Shown here in pieces: positions 7,545-14,740 of a stretch of DNA of 20,081 bases; positions within the stretch are counted from its first letter, which is position 1, and the number at the start of each line of letters is the position of its first letter. The translations under genes were made by a program, and so were the position numbers. The stretch spans positions 1 through 20,081 of the forward strand of contig NZ_ACGK02000003.1 in NCBI RefSeq assembly GCF_000159235.2, in the 5' to 3' direction. The notes below the pieces were generated by a model. That model saw only the letters and a program-made list of their open reading frames with translations, did not search any database and had not been told where the DNA came from. This stretch comes from Fannyhessea vaginae DSM 15829 (GTDB lineage Bacteria; Actinomycetota; Coriobacteriia; Coriobacteriales; Atopobiaceae).

Positions 7545-8548
7545 GAAACATGGCTCCATGTAGAAACGTTATGCAAGCCCAAAGACCAGTCGTGTGCCGA
7601 CATAGCAGATTTTCCATCGGGTTTTACACGCAAAAGTTCTAAGGTGCCCGAAGCACAACCCAAAAATACGCGATGATTGCGAATAAGAACCGCACCTGCT
7701 GGTATGAGTTCTGCGTGCACAGCATGTTCAGACACAGCATTTTCGGAAGCGTTGCTCTTAGACAAGGCGCTTTCAGACGCCGCATTTGCGGATGCAACTT
7801 CATCACCCACAAAGCACCCAACAAGCGCACGAACACCCTTTTGACCCATCATAAAACGTGCAGGCGCAGCGTCGCCAGACGCTTGTATACGAACCACATT
7901 ACTTTCTGCAGATAAACTGGGGTCTAGCAATAACTCATGTTTATCAATTTTTTGAGCATATGTTATGTCGGTTTCAGATTGCTTATGCCATACAAGCTTA
8001 TGCTCCTCTATATCACTAAGAGCACACAAAAGCTCACGCGCACCCAAAACACTAAGCTTATCGGTAAGCTCGTCTAGGGATTGAGCGCCAATCTTAAGCG
8101 ATGCTTGCCTGCAAAAATCTCCTGCATCAAGTTCGTGAACTACATTCATAATGGACACACCTGTAACTTCATCGCGCGAAAGAATAGCCCGTTGAATAGG
8201 AGCAGCTCCACGCCAACGCGGAAGAAGTGACGCGTGAATATTAAGTGTTGTATATCGAGGCAAAGCTAAAACACTATCGGGAATAATGCAACCATAGGCA
8301 GCAACAACAATAACATCAGGCTCACATGCTTTAACTGCCGAAATGAGCCCCTCATCAAAACGAGTTGCCTCACGCACGGGAAGCGAAAGCGCGTTCGCAC
8401 ACTGTTTAACTGGTGACGGTATGAGCTTTTTTCCTCGACCACGTACCGCGTCGGGGCGTGTAATAACAAGCGAAATCTTGTGATGCTTATGCAATTCTTG
8501 AAGCGGTTTAACCGAAAAATCGGGTGTACCCATATAAACTATATTCAT
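7541..8548 (-). CDS. fmt: Methionyl-tRNA formyltransferase
   Basis: 335 residues. Formylates Met-tRNAi using 10-formyltetrahydrofolate before initiation. The start MNIVYMGTPDFSV and the active-site block LNIHASLLPRWRGAAPIQ (N103, H105) with D141 in ELDAGD are diagnostic. The C-terminal OB-fold domain carries an odd low-complexity stretch at residues 251-279 built from A, S, N and E (NAASESAL, NASENAVSEHAV), most likely a surface-loop insertion. The stop overlaps the rsmB start by 4 bp; the def stop is 46 bp upstream. The ribosome site is weak, so translation may partly depend on coupling or on the AAGG in the short repeat upstream. Pairs functionally with def: one adds the formyl group, the other removes it. 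Confidence 0.96.
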   Translation of the reverse strand: MNIVYMGTPDFSVKPLQELHKHHKISLVITRPDAVRGRGKKLIPSPVKQCANALSLPVREATRFDEGLISAVKACEPDVIVVAAYGCIIPDSVLALPRYTTLNIHASLLPRWRGAAPIQRAILSRDEVTGVSIMNVVHELDAGDFCRQASLKIGAQSLDELTDKLSVLGARELLCALSDIEEHKLVWHKQSETDITYAQKIDKHELLLDPSLSAESNVVRIQASGDAAPARFMMGQKGVRALVGCFVGDEVASANAASESALSKSNASENAVSEHAVHAELIPAGAVLIRNHRVFLGCASGTLELLRVKPDGKSAMSAHDWSLGLHNVSTWSHVS

Positions 8549-8554
8549 AAAGCT

Positions 8555-8608
8555 CTCAAACCTTACATTTCAACTTAATCTTAAAACTCAAACCTTAAAT
8601 TTCAACTT
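8555..8608. repeat. Short tandem duplication of the def 3' end
   Basis: A 22-bp sequence beginning CTCAAACCTTA occurs at 8555-8576 and 8587-8608 with one mismatch (C/A), period 32 bp. The right copy covers the def stop codon and last codons; the left lies in the def-fmt gap and, on the minus strand, supplies an AAGG upstream of the fmt start. Confidence 0.85.
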
Positions 8609-9146
8609 CACCAGGACGCGCGCCTGCCTCTAAAGCATGCTTGTATTCTTCGAGTTTTTCCATTTTTTTGTGAAGCGGCAAATGATCGGGAATCGTAACG
8701 CCTTGCAGGTGGTCACACTCATGTTGTAGACATGCAGCCAACAAATTACCACGAGCTTCATAGCGAATAAGATCGCCGTCCAAATTTAATGCTTCACAAA
8801 TAACGTGCGATGGTCGCTTTACGGGCACCAAAATACCTGGATACGAAAGACAGCCCTCAGACATGCTCCGATCTGCTTCATCGGCAACAACAATTTTTGG
8901 ATTAACAAGCACATATGGTTTTTTGCGAGAACCTTCGCCCCATTCGCAATCAATAACCACCAAGCGTATGTTTTTTCCAATTTGAGGCGCGGCAAGTCCA
9001 CATCCATCAGTTGCATACATCACTTCAAACATATGATGAGCTAGATCTTTAATTTCCTGCGTTATTTCTTTAACGGGCTCACACACTGTTTGCAAAATAA
9101 CAGACGGCGCGCAAACCATTTCTTTATACGCAACACTTTTTTTCAT
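8595..9146 (-). CDS. def: Peptide deformylase
   Basis: 183 residues. Removes the N-formyl group from nascent proteins using a metal ion. All three family motifs are present: GCGLAAPQIG (from residue 48), EGCLSYPG (C99 metal ligand) and HECDH (H142, E143, H146). I chose ATG 9146 because GAGGAG lies just upstream; the in-frame ATG at 9158 overlaps that ribosome site and has none of its own. Between priA (73 bp upstream) and fmt (46 bp downstream), as in many Gram-positive genomes. Confidence 0.96.
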   Translation of the reverse strand: MKKSVAYKEMVCAPSVILQTVCEPVKEITQEIKDLAHHMFEVMYATDGCGLAAPQIGKNIRLVVIDCEWGEGSRKKPYVLVNPKIVVADEADRSMSEGCLSYPGILVPVKRPSHVICEALNLDGDLIRYEARGNLLAACLQHECDHLQGVTIPDHLPLHKKMEKLEEYKHALEAGARPGEVEI

Positions 9147-9219
9147 AACACTCCTCATCCTATACGTTTAAAAAGTAACCTTGTACATGCCATATTATTC
9201 ATGACATATTATTCTACCG

Positions 9220-11544
9220 TTACATAATATCGTAAGCGTCCACATCAATAGAGATGCGAAGTCCAGGGGGCGTTTTTACACGGCTTATACACGATGAAAT
9301 GGTTGTGCCAAGTGGCGCACCAAGTGGCGCTTTAACTACAATATGACGGCGATACCTGTCGTTAACCTTGTATTTCATGCAATTAGACGGACCAAGCATA
9401 CGCCACATACCTTCTTGATGTGCAAGCGTTGTTTGTAACTCAGTTGCTAAACGCGCCGAAAAATCAACAACATCTTTTGCATTCAAACTCCACATAAGCA
9501 CATTAGCAATGCGAGAAAACGGAGGATAATATGCCGATTGACGCTCCTGCAATTCTTGTGTTACAAAACGCGTGCGATCATGAGTTTGCACGGCTTCCAT
9601 TACCGGATGCCTAGCCCAATATGTTTGAATAACAACCTTACCGCCACACGCACCTCTCCCCGACCTTCCAGCAACTTGCTCTAATAAGAAGTAACTTTTT
9701 TCTGCCGCTCTAAAATCGGGCATTTTAAGGGTAGTATCTGCATTGAGTACACCAACAAGCACCACATCGGGAAAATCAAGACCTTTGGCAATCATTTGTG
9801 TACCAACTAATATGGCACAAGAAGCACTATCAAAGGTTTCTAAAAGCTTTTCATGTGTGCCTTTAGCACGCGTTGTGTCCGCATCCATGCGAACAACCAC
9901 GGTTTTATCGCCAAACATACGAATAAGCTCGTCTTCTACACGCTGCGTACCTGCTCCAAATCCTGCCATGTACTTACTTCCACAATGAGGACAAGCGGTA
10001 AGCGGATTTGGATATACAAAAACTGACCAGTGACGATCACATTCGTGACATTTGAGCTCATGCGTTTTTTCGTGATAGGTAAGCGTAATTGAACAATGCG
10101 GACACTCAGGCACCGCACCGCACTCGCGGCACATCAAAAAATTAGCAAATCCGCGTCTGTTAATAAGAATCATAGCTTTTTTACCAGCATCAACCACATG
10201 CCACAACTCTTCTGTGAGTGCACGAGAAAACATGGATTTGTTGCCAAGCGCAAACTCTTTGGTCATATCCACAATCTGAATACGGGGTAAGTGTGCGCCA
10301 GCAGGACGCTCGTCCATAACAACATGCGTCCACGTACGAGCTTGGTGGGTGCGCTTTGAACAGTGCATTAAACTATCAAGCGAAGGAGTTGCAGATCCAA
10401 GCACCAATGCGCTATGCGACAGCTGCGCCAGTTTTTCGGCAACGGCGCGTGCATGATAGCGTGGAGCAAGTTCTTGCTTGTAACTACTATCGTGTTCCTC
10501 GTCGATCACAATAAGACCAATGTCAGCAAGCGGTGCAAAAAGAGCAGAACGAGCACCAACTAAAACACGAGCGCGACCTGTACGAACCATATCCCACTGA
10601 TCATAGCGCTCGCCTACCGAAAGCTTTGAATGAAGCACTGCAACGCGATTACCAAAGCGGCTACGAAACCTGCCAACTGTTTGTGCTGTAAGGGCAATTT
10701 CGGGCACAAGCACCAGCGCAGTTTTCCCTTGTGCTATCACATCTTCGATTGCTTCTAAATAGACTTCGGTTTTGCCTGATCCTGTAATGCCGTCTACAAG
10801 AATTACATCTCCTGCTTGAGCCTCACAAGCACGCCTAATAGCAGATAGCGCATTAATTTGACCGCGGGTCAGCTGAGACGGCTTTAAAGCTTTTGCACTT
10901 GAAAGCACAGATGGTGCAAGCTGGCGTTCTATGCGTTGTTTATAGATTTCTACCACATGCTTTTTTTCGAGCGCACGGGCAACCGAAAGTGTTCCTGGAA
11001 GCAAAACTTTTAACTCTGCCACACGAACAGGACCTGCCGAAAGCGCTGTTAATAGCCTACGCTGTGCACATGCACGAGCAGCTGGTTTATAATCTTTACC
11101 CGCTTTCGTCAGCTTGATCCAACGTTCATCAACACAACCTCGTTTCTCGCACACAAGCTGCCACGGGTCGTCTTTTGAATCACGCTTAATTTTTACCAGT
11201 TGTCCCGGTGGCAAAAAAGGACGAAACGCTTCAGACAAAGGACATGCATACTCACGCGAAATCCATGTAGCCAGCTGTGCATGAAGGCGATCAAAAGCAG
11301 GCGGCGCCAGCACACGCAAAACAGGTTTTAGCTCTCTTGAGGTTTCTTGTATCGTTTGCACTTTAACGTCAATTACATAGCCAATAGCTGCTCGATGTGC
11401 AAAATCAACCAAAATCGTTGTTCCAACGGTACACGTTTTACTAAGCTCGGGAGTGATTATGTAATCAAACGATTTGGTAAGCGCACGGGAAGGAATATCG
11501 AGTACAACCGATGCAATAGTTATTTCTTGAGTTGTATCTGGCAT
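9220..11544 (-). CDS. priA: Primosomal protein N' (replication restart helicase PriA)
   Basis: 774 residues. A 3'-5' superfamily 2 DNA helicase that recognises stalled forks and reloads the replisome. Domains: N-terminal 3'-BD/winged-helix region (1-220), helicase with Walker A GITGSGKTEVY (GSGKT 255-259), Walker B DEEH (348-351), LGSATPSLDS (382-391), zinc module with eight cysteines in four pairs (472/475, 481/484, 499/502, 518/521), GTQMIAKGLDFP and QVAGRSGRG in the second RecA lobe. Nothing is missing, so it should be active. The ATG at 11544 has GGGAGG 3 nt upstream. First gene of the priA-def-fmt-rsmB-thiN run; the promoter probably lies in 11600-11680. Confidence 0.97.
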   Translation of the reverse strand: MPDTTQEITIASVVLDIPSRALTKSFDYIITPELSKTCTVGTTILVDFAHRAAIGYVIDVKVQTIQETSRELKPVLRVLAPPAFDRLHAQLATWISREYACPLSEAFRPFLPPGQLVKIKRDSKDDPWQLVCEKRGCVDERWIKLTKAGKDYKPAARACAQRRLLTALSAGPVRVAELKVLLPGTLSVARALEKKHVVEIYKQRIERQLAPSVLSSAKALKPSQLTRGQINALSAIRRACEAQAGDVILVDGITGSGKTEVYLEAIEDVIAQGKTALVLVPEIALTAQTVGRFRSRFGNRVAVLHSKLSVGERYDQWDMVRTGRARVLVGARSALFAPLADIGLIVIDEEHDSSYKQELAPRYHARAVAEKLAQLSHSALVLGSATPSLDSLMHCSKRTHQARTWTHVVMDERPAGAHLPRIQIVDMTKEFALGNKSMFSRALTEELWHVVDAGKKAMILINRRGFANFLMCRECGAVPECPHCSITLTYHEKTHELKCHECDRHWSVFVYPNPLTACPHCGSKYMAGFGAGTQRVEDELIRMFGDKTVVVRMDADTTRAKGTHEKLLETFDSASCAILVGTQMIAKGLDFPDVVLVGVLNADTTLKMPDFRAAEKSYFLLEQVAGRSGRGACGGKVVIQTYWARHPVMEAVQTHDRTRFVTQELQERQSAYYPPFSRIANVLMWSLNAKDVVDFSARLATELQTTLAHQEGMWRMLGPSNCMKYKVNDRYRRHIVVKAPLGAPLGTTISSCISRVKTPPGLRISIDVDAYDIM

Positions 11545-11581
11545 AATCCTCCCTTCTTATTGTTGCAACTGCGCAAAGAGC

Positions 11582-11604
11582 ACGTACACAGCCGCGATGT
11601 ACGT
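11582..11604. promoter_or_regulatory. Inverted repeat ACGTACA-N9-TGTACGT in the priA leader
   Basis: Perfect 7-bp arms at 11582-11588 and 11598-11604 separated by 9 bp. Could be an operator or a small RNA hairpin. The same heptamer appears twice more upstream of priA. Confidence 0.45.
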
Positions 11605-11624
11605 TCAATACAAAACCCTCTACT

Positions 11625-11630
11625 AGTATA
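11625..11630 (-). promoter_or_regulatory. Candidate -10 element of the priA operon
   Basis: TATACT on the minus strand, about 80 bp before the priA start. The hexamer 17 bp upstream (TATGCA) is a poor -35. A TGTACGTA motif lies directly between the two elements and an inverted pair of the same motif lies just downstream. Confidence 0.35.
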
Positions 11631-11899
11631 AAATACGTACATATGTTTGCATAGTACAAATTTATAATCTTCTTAAAAGTTAAGCACATACATCCAAATT
11701 ACTTGAAGCTGCTCATAATGTGTATGGATAGCTCTACCTTGTAAGCATGTACGTATTGCGTATAGATTGGCGTGCCAATACCTTACAAAAGCTGAGTATA
11801 AGCTTAAAGCATGGATGTTTCATGTGCACGCCCCCTTGCACAACTTTTTAAGAAACGAATCACATAAATCGGGTACACAATAAGTAAACAGATGTTAGC

Positions 11900-11905
11900 T
11901 ATAAC
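11900..11905 (+). promoter_or_regulatory. Candidate -10 element of dps
   Basis: TATAAC, 35 bp before the dps start, giving a leader of about 24 nt that contains the AAAGGAAA ribosome site. No good -35 is visible, which would fit an activator- or alternative-sigma-dependent promoter, but this is weak. Confidence 0.3.
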
Positions 11906-11934
11906 ATCAAAATACCTCAGAAAGGAAATTTATT

Positions 11935-12387
11935 ATGGCACAAGATCCTAAGAGCGCATTGCTTGAGAAAATGAATGTTTACCTTGCAAACCAACAAGTT
12001 AATTACTTTAAAACGCTTAGCATGCATTGGTATATTAAAGGCAAGAGCTTCTTTGTTCTTCATAAAAAACTTGAGGACATGTATCTTCAGTCAGAAGAAA
12101 TTGTTGATGGTGTTGCCGAGCGCATTATTGCTTTGGGTGGAAACCCCAACGCTAATATGGAAGGCGCTTTAAAGCTTGCTACCATTAAAGAGCGCGAAAA
12201 TGCTCCTATTAAAGACGACGATGTTATTCGTGAACTTATTGAAAGCATTACTTGGTGGATTGGTCAAGCACAAGAGATTGTAGAGTTGGCAGAGCAAGCT
12301 GGCGACGGTGCAACTCAAGATCAGTTTAATGAGTATATTGCCGATTACCAAAAGCAACTGTGGATGATTTCTTCTTGCGTTGCTTAA
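11935..12387 (+). CDS. dps: Dps-family ferritin-like DNA/iron protein
   Basis: 150 residues, four-helix ferritin-like fold. Dps proteins form 12-subunit cages that oxidise Fe(II) with peroxide and store the iron, shielding DNA. The inter-subunit ferroxidase ligands have the expected spacing: H31 and H43 in LSMHWYIKGKSFFVLHKKLE, then D58 and E62. There is no lysine-rich N-terminal tail, so direct DNA binding is doubtful; the main role is probably peroxide and iron detoxification. The ATG at 11935 has AAAGGAAA upstream. Single-gene unit ended by the terminator at 12432. It converges with a MarR-type regulator; a regulatory link is possible but not shown. Confidence 0.94.
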   Translation: MAQDPKSALLEKMNVYLANQQVNYFKTLSMHWYIKGKSFFVLHKKLEDMYLQSEEIVDGVAERIIALGGNPNANMEGALKLATIKERENAPIKDDDVIRELIESITWWIGQAQEIVELAEQAGDGATQDQFNEYIADYQKQLWMISSCVA

Positions 12388-12431
12388 AACGGACGCTCTA
12401 ACGAGCACAAACTATAAACATACATTACATG

Positions 12432-12463
12432 AAAACGGAGTGTCTTTTAGATACTCCGTTTTT
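12432..12463. terminator. Bidirectional terminator between dps and marR
   Basis: AAAACGGAGTGTC (12432-12444), loop TTTTA, GATACTCCGTTTT (12450-12462), with a T run on the plus strand and TTTT on the minus. Stem of about 13 bp with one G-U pair. It serves dps from the left and the MarR gene from the right. Confidence 0.9.
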
Positions 12464-12474
12464 CTTACGTGCGG

Positions 12475-12921
12475 CTAATCTTTATGATTGCCAAGCTCTT
12501 TGTCGGCAGTATCTGCAAGCACACGTAAGAGTTTAATAACCTGTTTAGTTTGCTCTTCTCCCAACGTAGCTATAAGATTTTCAACAATATGCATAACTTG
12601 CGCGTGTTGGCGATTATACACATCCATCTCTGCTTCATTAAGCCTAATAAAAATACAGCGCTTATCGCTGGTGCAACGTTTGCGAATGATAAGTTTTTTG
12701 TGCTCCATAGCTGCAAGCGTATGATTCATCTGAGATTTTTGCATATTCATAATCTTGCAAAGCTCGGTAGCAGTGATATCTTCATCAACGTGCTGCAGCA
12801 GAATACGACATACAACAGCCTCGTTATAAGGAAGAACCGAAACTAATCGGTCATTATTGATAATTGTAGTGAGTGAAATCCACGCATCAAGAAGTGATTC
12901 GCGCTCATCTTGATCTGCCAT
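12475..12921 (-). CDS. MarR-family transcriptional regulator
   Basis: 148 residues, a dimeric winged-helix DNA-binding regulator. The helix-turn-helix is ITATELCKIMNMQKSQMNHT, followed by LAAMEHKKLIIRKR and the wing SDKRCIFIRLNEAE, in the usual MarR positions, with a long C-terminal dimerisation helix. I chose ATG 12921 (MADQDERESL) over an in-frame start 57 bp upstream because GGGAG lies 7 nt before it and the upstream residues do not look like a protein N-terminus. It has several cysteines (one in the recognition region, one in the wing), so redox sensing is possible but unproven. Downstream of metK on the same strand (113-bp gap), with a short imperfect repeat array in that gap where its promoter and operator should be. 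Ligand and targets unknown. Confidence 0.9.
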   Translation of the reverse strand: MADQDERESLLDAWISLTTIINNDRLVSVLPYNEAVVCRILLQHVDEDITATELCKIMNMQKSQMNHTLAAMEHKKLIIRKRCTSDKRCIFIRLNEAEMDVYNRQHAQVMHIVENLIATLGEEQTKQVIKLLRVLADTADKELGNHKD

Positions 12922-12976
12922 TACAAACTCCCATTCAAACACATACCTTACTACGTGCACCAAACACATGCACGTC

Positions 12977-13055
12977 ATGCTCTAAACGTGCGTCAAGCAT
13001 GCATCAAACGTGCCACACGCGCGCTAAATATGCTCTAAACGTGCTGCAAATGTGC
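12977..13055. repeat. Imperfect short repeats between metK and the MarR gene
   Basis: ATGCTCTAAACGTGC at 12977-12991 and exactly again at 13030-13044; ATGCATCAAACGTGC at 12999-13013; GTGCTGCAAATGTGC at 13041-13055. The last two lie within the final codons of metK. Starts are spaced 22, 31 and 11 bp, i.e. close to multiples of the helical turn. Could be regulator binding sites for the MarR promoter or simple slippage products. Confidence 0.7.
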
Positions 13056-14288
13056 CTTTATCTCGTCCACTTTATTTGTTTGCTCCCAGGTAAAATCGGG
13101 ATCATTGCGCCCAAAATGCCCATATCGTGCCGTTTTTTCAAAAATCGGACGACGAAGATCAAGCGCGCTAATAATAGCAGCAGGCGTTAAATCAAATACG
13201 CGCGGCACCATATCGCTTAACACGGTGTCGGGAACCTGACCAGTTCCAAAGGTATCAACCATAATCGAAAGCGGATGCGATACGCCAATAGCGTAGGCAA
13301 GCTGGACCTCGCAACGCTTAGCAGCATGAGCAGCAACAATATTTTTAGCGACCCAACGTGCGGCATAAGCGGCAGACCTATCAACTTTGGTGCAATCTTT
13401 ACCCGAAAATGCGCCGCCGCCATGGCGACCCATGCCACCATAGGTGTCAACCACGATTTTTCTTCCCGTTAAACCTGTATCGCCCATGGGACCTCCAACT
13501 ACAAAACGCCCTGTTGGATTCACGTAAATATCAGCATTCTTATAGCTGATGTTCAACGGCTCAATTACAGGCTCAATAACATGCTTAATGATGTCGGCTT
13601 TAATCATATCCATAGAAGTAATTTCGGGCGCATGCTGCGTTGACACCACAATGGCACTCACACAAACGGGAACGTCATGTTCATAGCGAATACTTACCTG
13701 CGTTTTTCCATCGGGACGTAAATAATCAAGGATGTGCTCTTTTCGAACTTGAGCCAAGCGGCGTGCCAGCGATTGAGCTATAAAGGCAGGCATAGGCATA
13801 TATGTTTGAGTTTCATCTGAGGCATAACCAAACATCATACCCTGATCTCCAGCGCCTAATTGAGTAAATTCATCTGAGTTACCATGTTGGGATTCAAACG
13901 AGACATCAACACCTTGAGCAATATCGGGGCTTTGTTCATGAATAAGATTGATAACGCCGCAGGTATCACAGTCAAAACCGTATTTTGCACGATCGTACCC
14001 TATTTTACGGACGGTTTCGCGCGCAATAGCTGGGATATCAACATAGGCCTGCGTGCGAATTTCTCCTGCAACAATAATGGTGCCTGTCGTAACAAACGTT
14101 TCACACGCGCAGCGAACATCTGCAAGGCGCGCAGGAATGCCGCTTGGTGAAATATATCCAACTTTTTCGAGATTAGCTTCTTTTGCAAGAATAGCATCAA
14201 GTACCGCATCGGAGATTTGGTCACACATTTTATCGGGATGACCCTCGGTAACCGCCTCTGATGTAAATAGGAAATTTCTTCCAACCAT
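13035..14288 (-). CDS. metK: S-adenosylmethionine synthase (methionine adenosyltransferase)
   Basis: 417 residues. Makes SAM from methionine and ATP; SAM is used here by RsmB and the Mod enzymes among many. Motifs: [11 protein letters not shown] (H17), [12 protein letters not shown] (145-156), and GGGAFSGKD (290-298) followed by KVDRSAAY. Compared with the E. coli type there are about fifteen extra residues between the first helix and CETFVTTG (around 42-58, [12 protein letters not shown]), which I take as a lineage-specific loop. I chose ATG 14288 over an in-frame start 72 bp upstream because AGGTG lies 5 nt before it and [16 protein letters not shown] is the normal MetK start. No SAM riboswitch core is recognisable upstream. 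Confidence 0.97.
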   Translation of the reverse strand: MVGRNFLFTSEAVTEGHPDKMCDQISDAVLDAILAKEANLEKVGYISPSGIPARLADVRCACETFVTTGTIIVAGEIRTQAYVDIPAIARETVRKIGYDRAKYGFDCDTCGVINLIHEQSPDIAQGVDVSFESQHGNSDEFTQLGAGDQGMMFGYASDETQTYMPMPAFIAQSLARRLAQVRKEHILDYLRPDGKTQVSIRYEHDVPVCVSAIVVSTQHAPEITSMDMIKADIIKHVIEPVIEPLNISYKNADIYVNPTGRFVVGGPMGDTGLTGRKIVVDTYGGMGRHGGGAFSGKDCTKVDRSAAYAARWVAKNIVAAHAAKRCEVQLAYAIGVSHPLSIMVDTFGTGQVPDTVLSDMVPRVFDLTPAAIISALDLRRPIFEKTARYGHFGRNDPDFTWEQTNKVDEIKAHLQHV

Positions 14289-14494
14289 ATAAGCACCTGA
14301 TCTTTCTGTTGTAGCGTAAACGGTAAACGTAGAGCAGCCTGATATTGTCACACAACCCAAGCCGCGAACATGCCAGATAAACCACGTATTCTTTATGAGA
14401 TAACACCCAATGAAACACCCAAGATAACAAGGGTAGATATGCCTGTACTAAATCTTAGCAATACCATATGACATAAGGCTTACCAAAAATAGCG

Positions 14495-14525
14495 TATAAG
14501 GTTTACCGTTTTTGTATACCTTATA
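14495..14525. promoter_or_regulatory. Palindrome TATAAGGTTTAC-N7-GTATACCTTATA, probable operator or hairpin
   Basis: Two 12-bp arms with one mismatch around a 7-bp spacer. A related half site, ATAAGGCTTACC at 14472-14483, lies 24 bp upstream in direct orientation. It lies about 210 bp from both metK and gltX. It resembles a regulator binding site; I do not recognise the regulator. Confidence 0.55.
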
Positions 14526-14565
14526 GTACACGTTTATGCATGTAACATGTATCAAGGAGTGCGCG

Positions 14566-14610
14566 ATGGCAAAAATGACACATTTTATACGATATAATTC
14601 GTTAAAATAA
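14566..14610 (+). CDS. Possible 14-residue leader peptide upstream of gltX
   Basis: ATG at 14566 follows AAGGAG with 6-nt spacing, a better ribosome site than gltX itself has. It codes for MAKMTHFIRYNSLK and then stops at TAA, 130 bp before gltX. It has no run of Glu or Gln codons that would suggest classical attenuation, and I cannot identify a dedicated promoter. It may be a small peptide, a decayed gene start, or chance. Confidence 0.25.
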   Translation: MAKMTHFIRYNSLK

Positions 14611-14740
14611 GCTTAAAGCATAAACCGTGTTATTTCGGCAAAATTAGCGAGAATTTACGTGCGCTCATGCGTGCACAGACCTCCTTCGCGCTATGATACA
14701 TATAACTACTTGATAAACATACATCGAGAGGTATCCAGGT

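Larger units (their letters stand above)
11545..11934. other. Divergent intergenic region between priA and dps
   Basis: 390 bp without a supported gene, carrying the promoters of priA (minus) and dps (plus). The motif ACGTACA/TGTACGT occurs four times (11582-11588, 11598-11604, 11635-11641, 11748-11754). A 15-bp sequence at 11798-11812 recurs exactly at 14607-14621. Confidence 0.6.
14289..14740. other. Divergent intergenic region between metK and gltX
   Basis: About 450 bp holding the metK (minus) and gltX (plus) control regions. Visible structure: two AACACCCAA repeats 12 bp apart (14402-14410, 14414-14422), a 31-bp palindrome at 14495-14525, a tiny frame with a good ribosome site at 14566-14610, and a 15-bp sequence (14607-14621) shared with the dps upstream region. 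I saw no SAM-I, SAM-III or T-box motif. Confidence 0.6.

Noticed and set aside
14289..14360. Longer N-terminus for MetK
   Set aside because: The MetK family starts at the [15 protein letters not shown] block; the upstream extension has no family support and the internal ATG has a ribosome site.
14289..14500. SAM riboswitch in front of metK
   Set aside because: I looked on the minus strand for SAM-I and SAM-III style cores and saw none; only short repeats are present.
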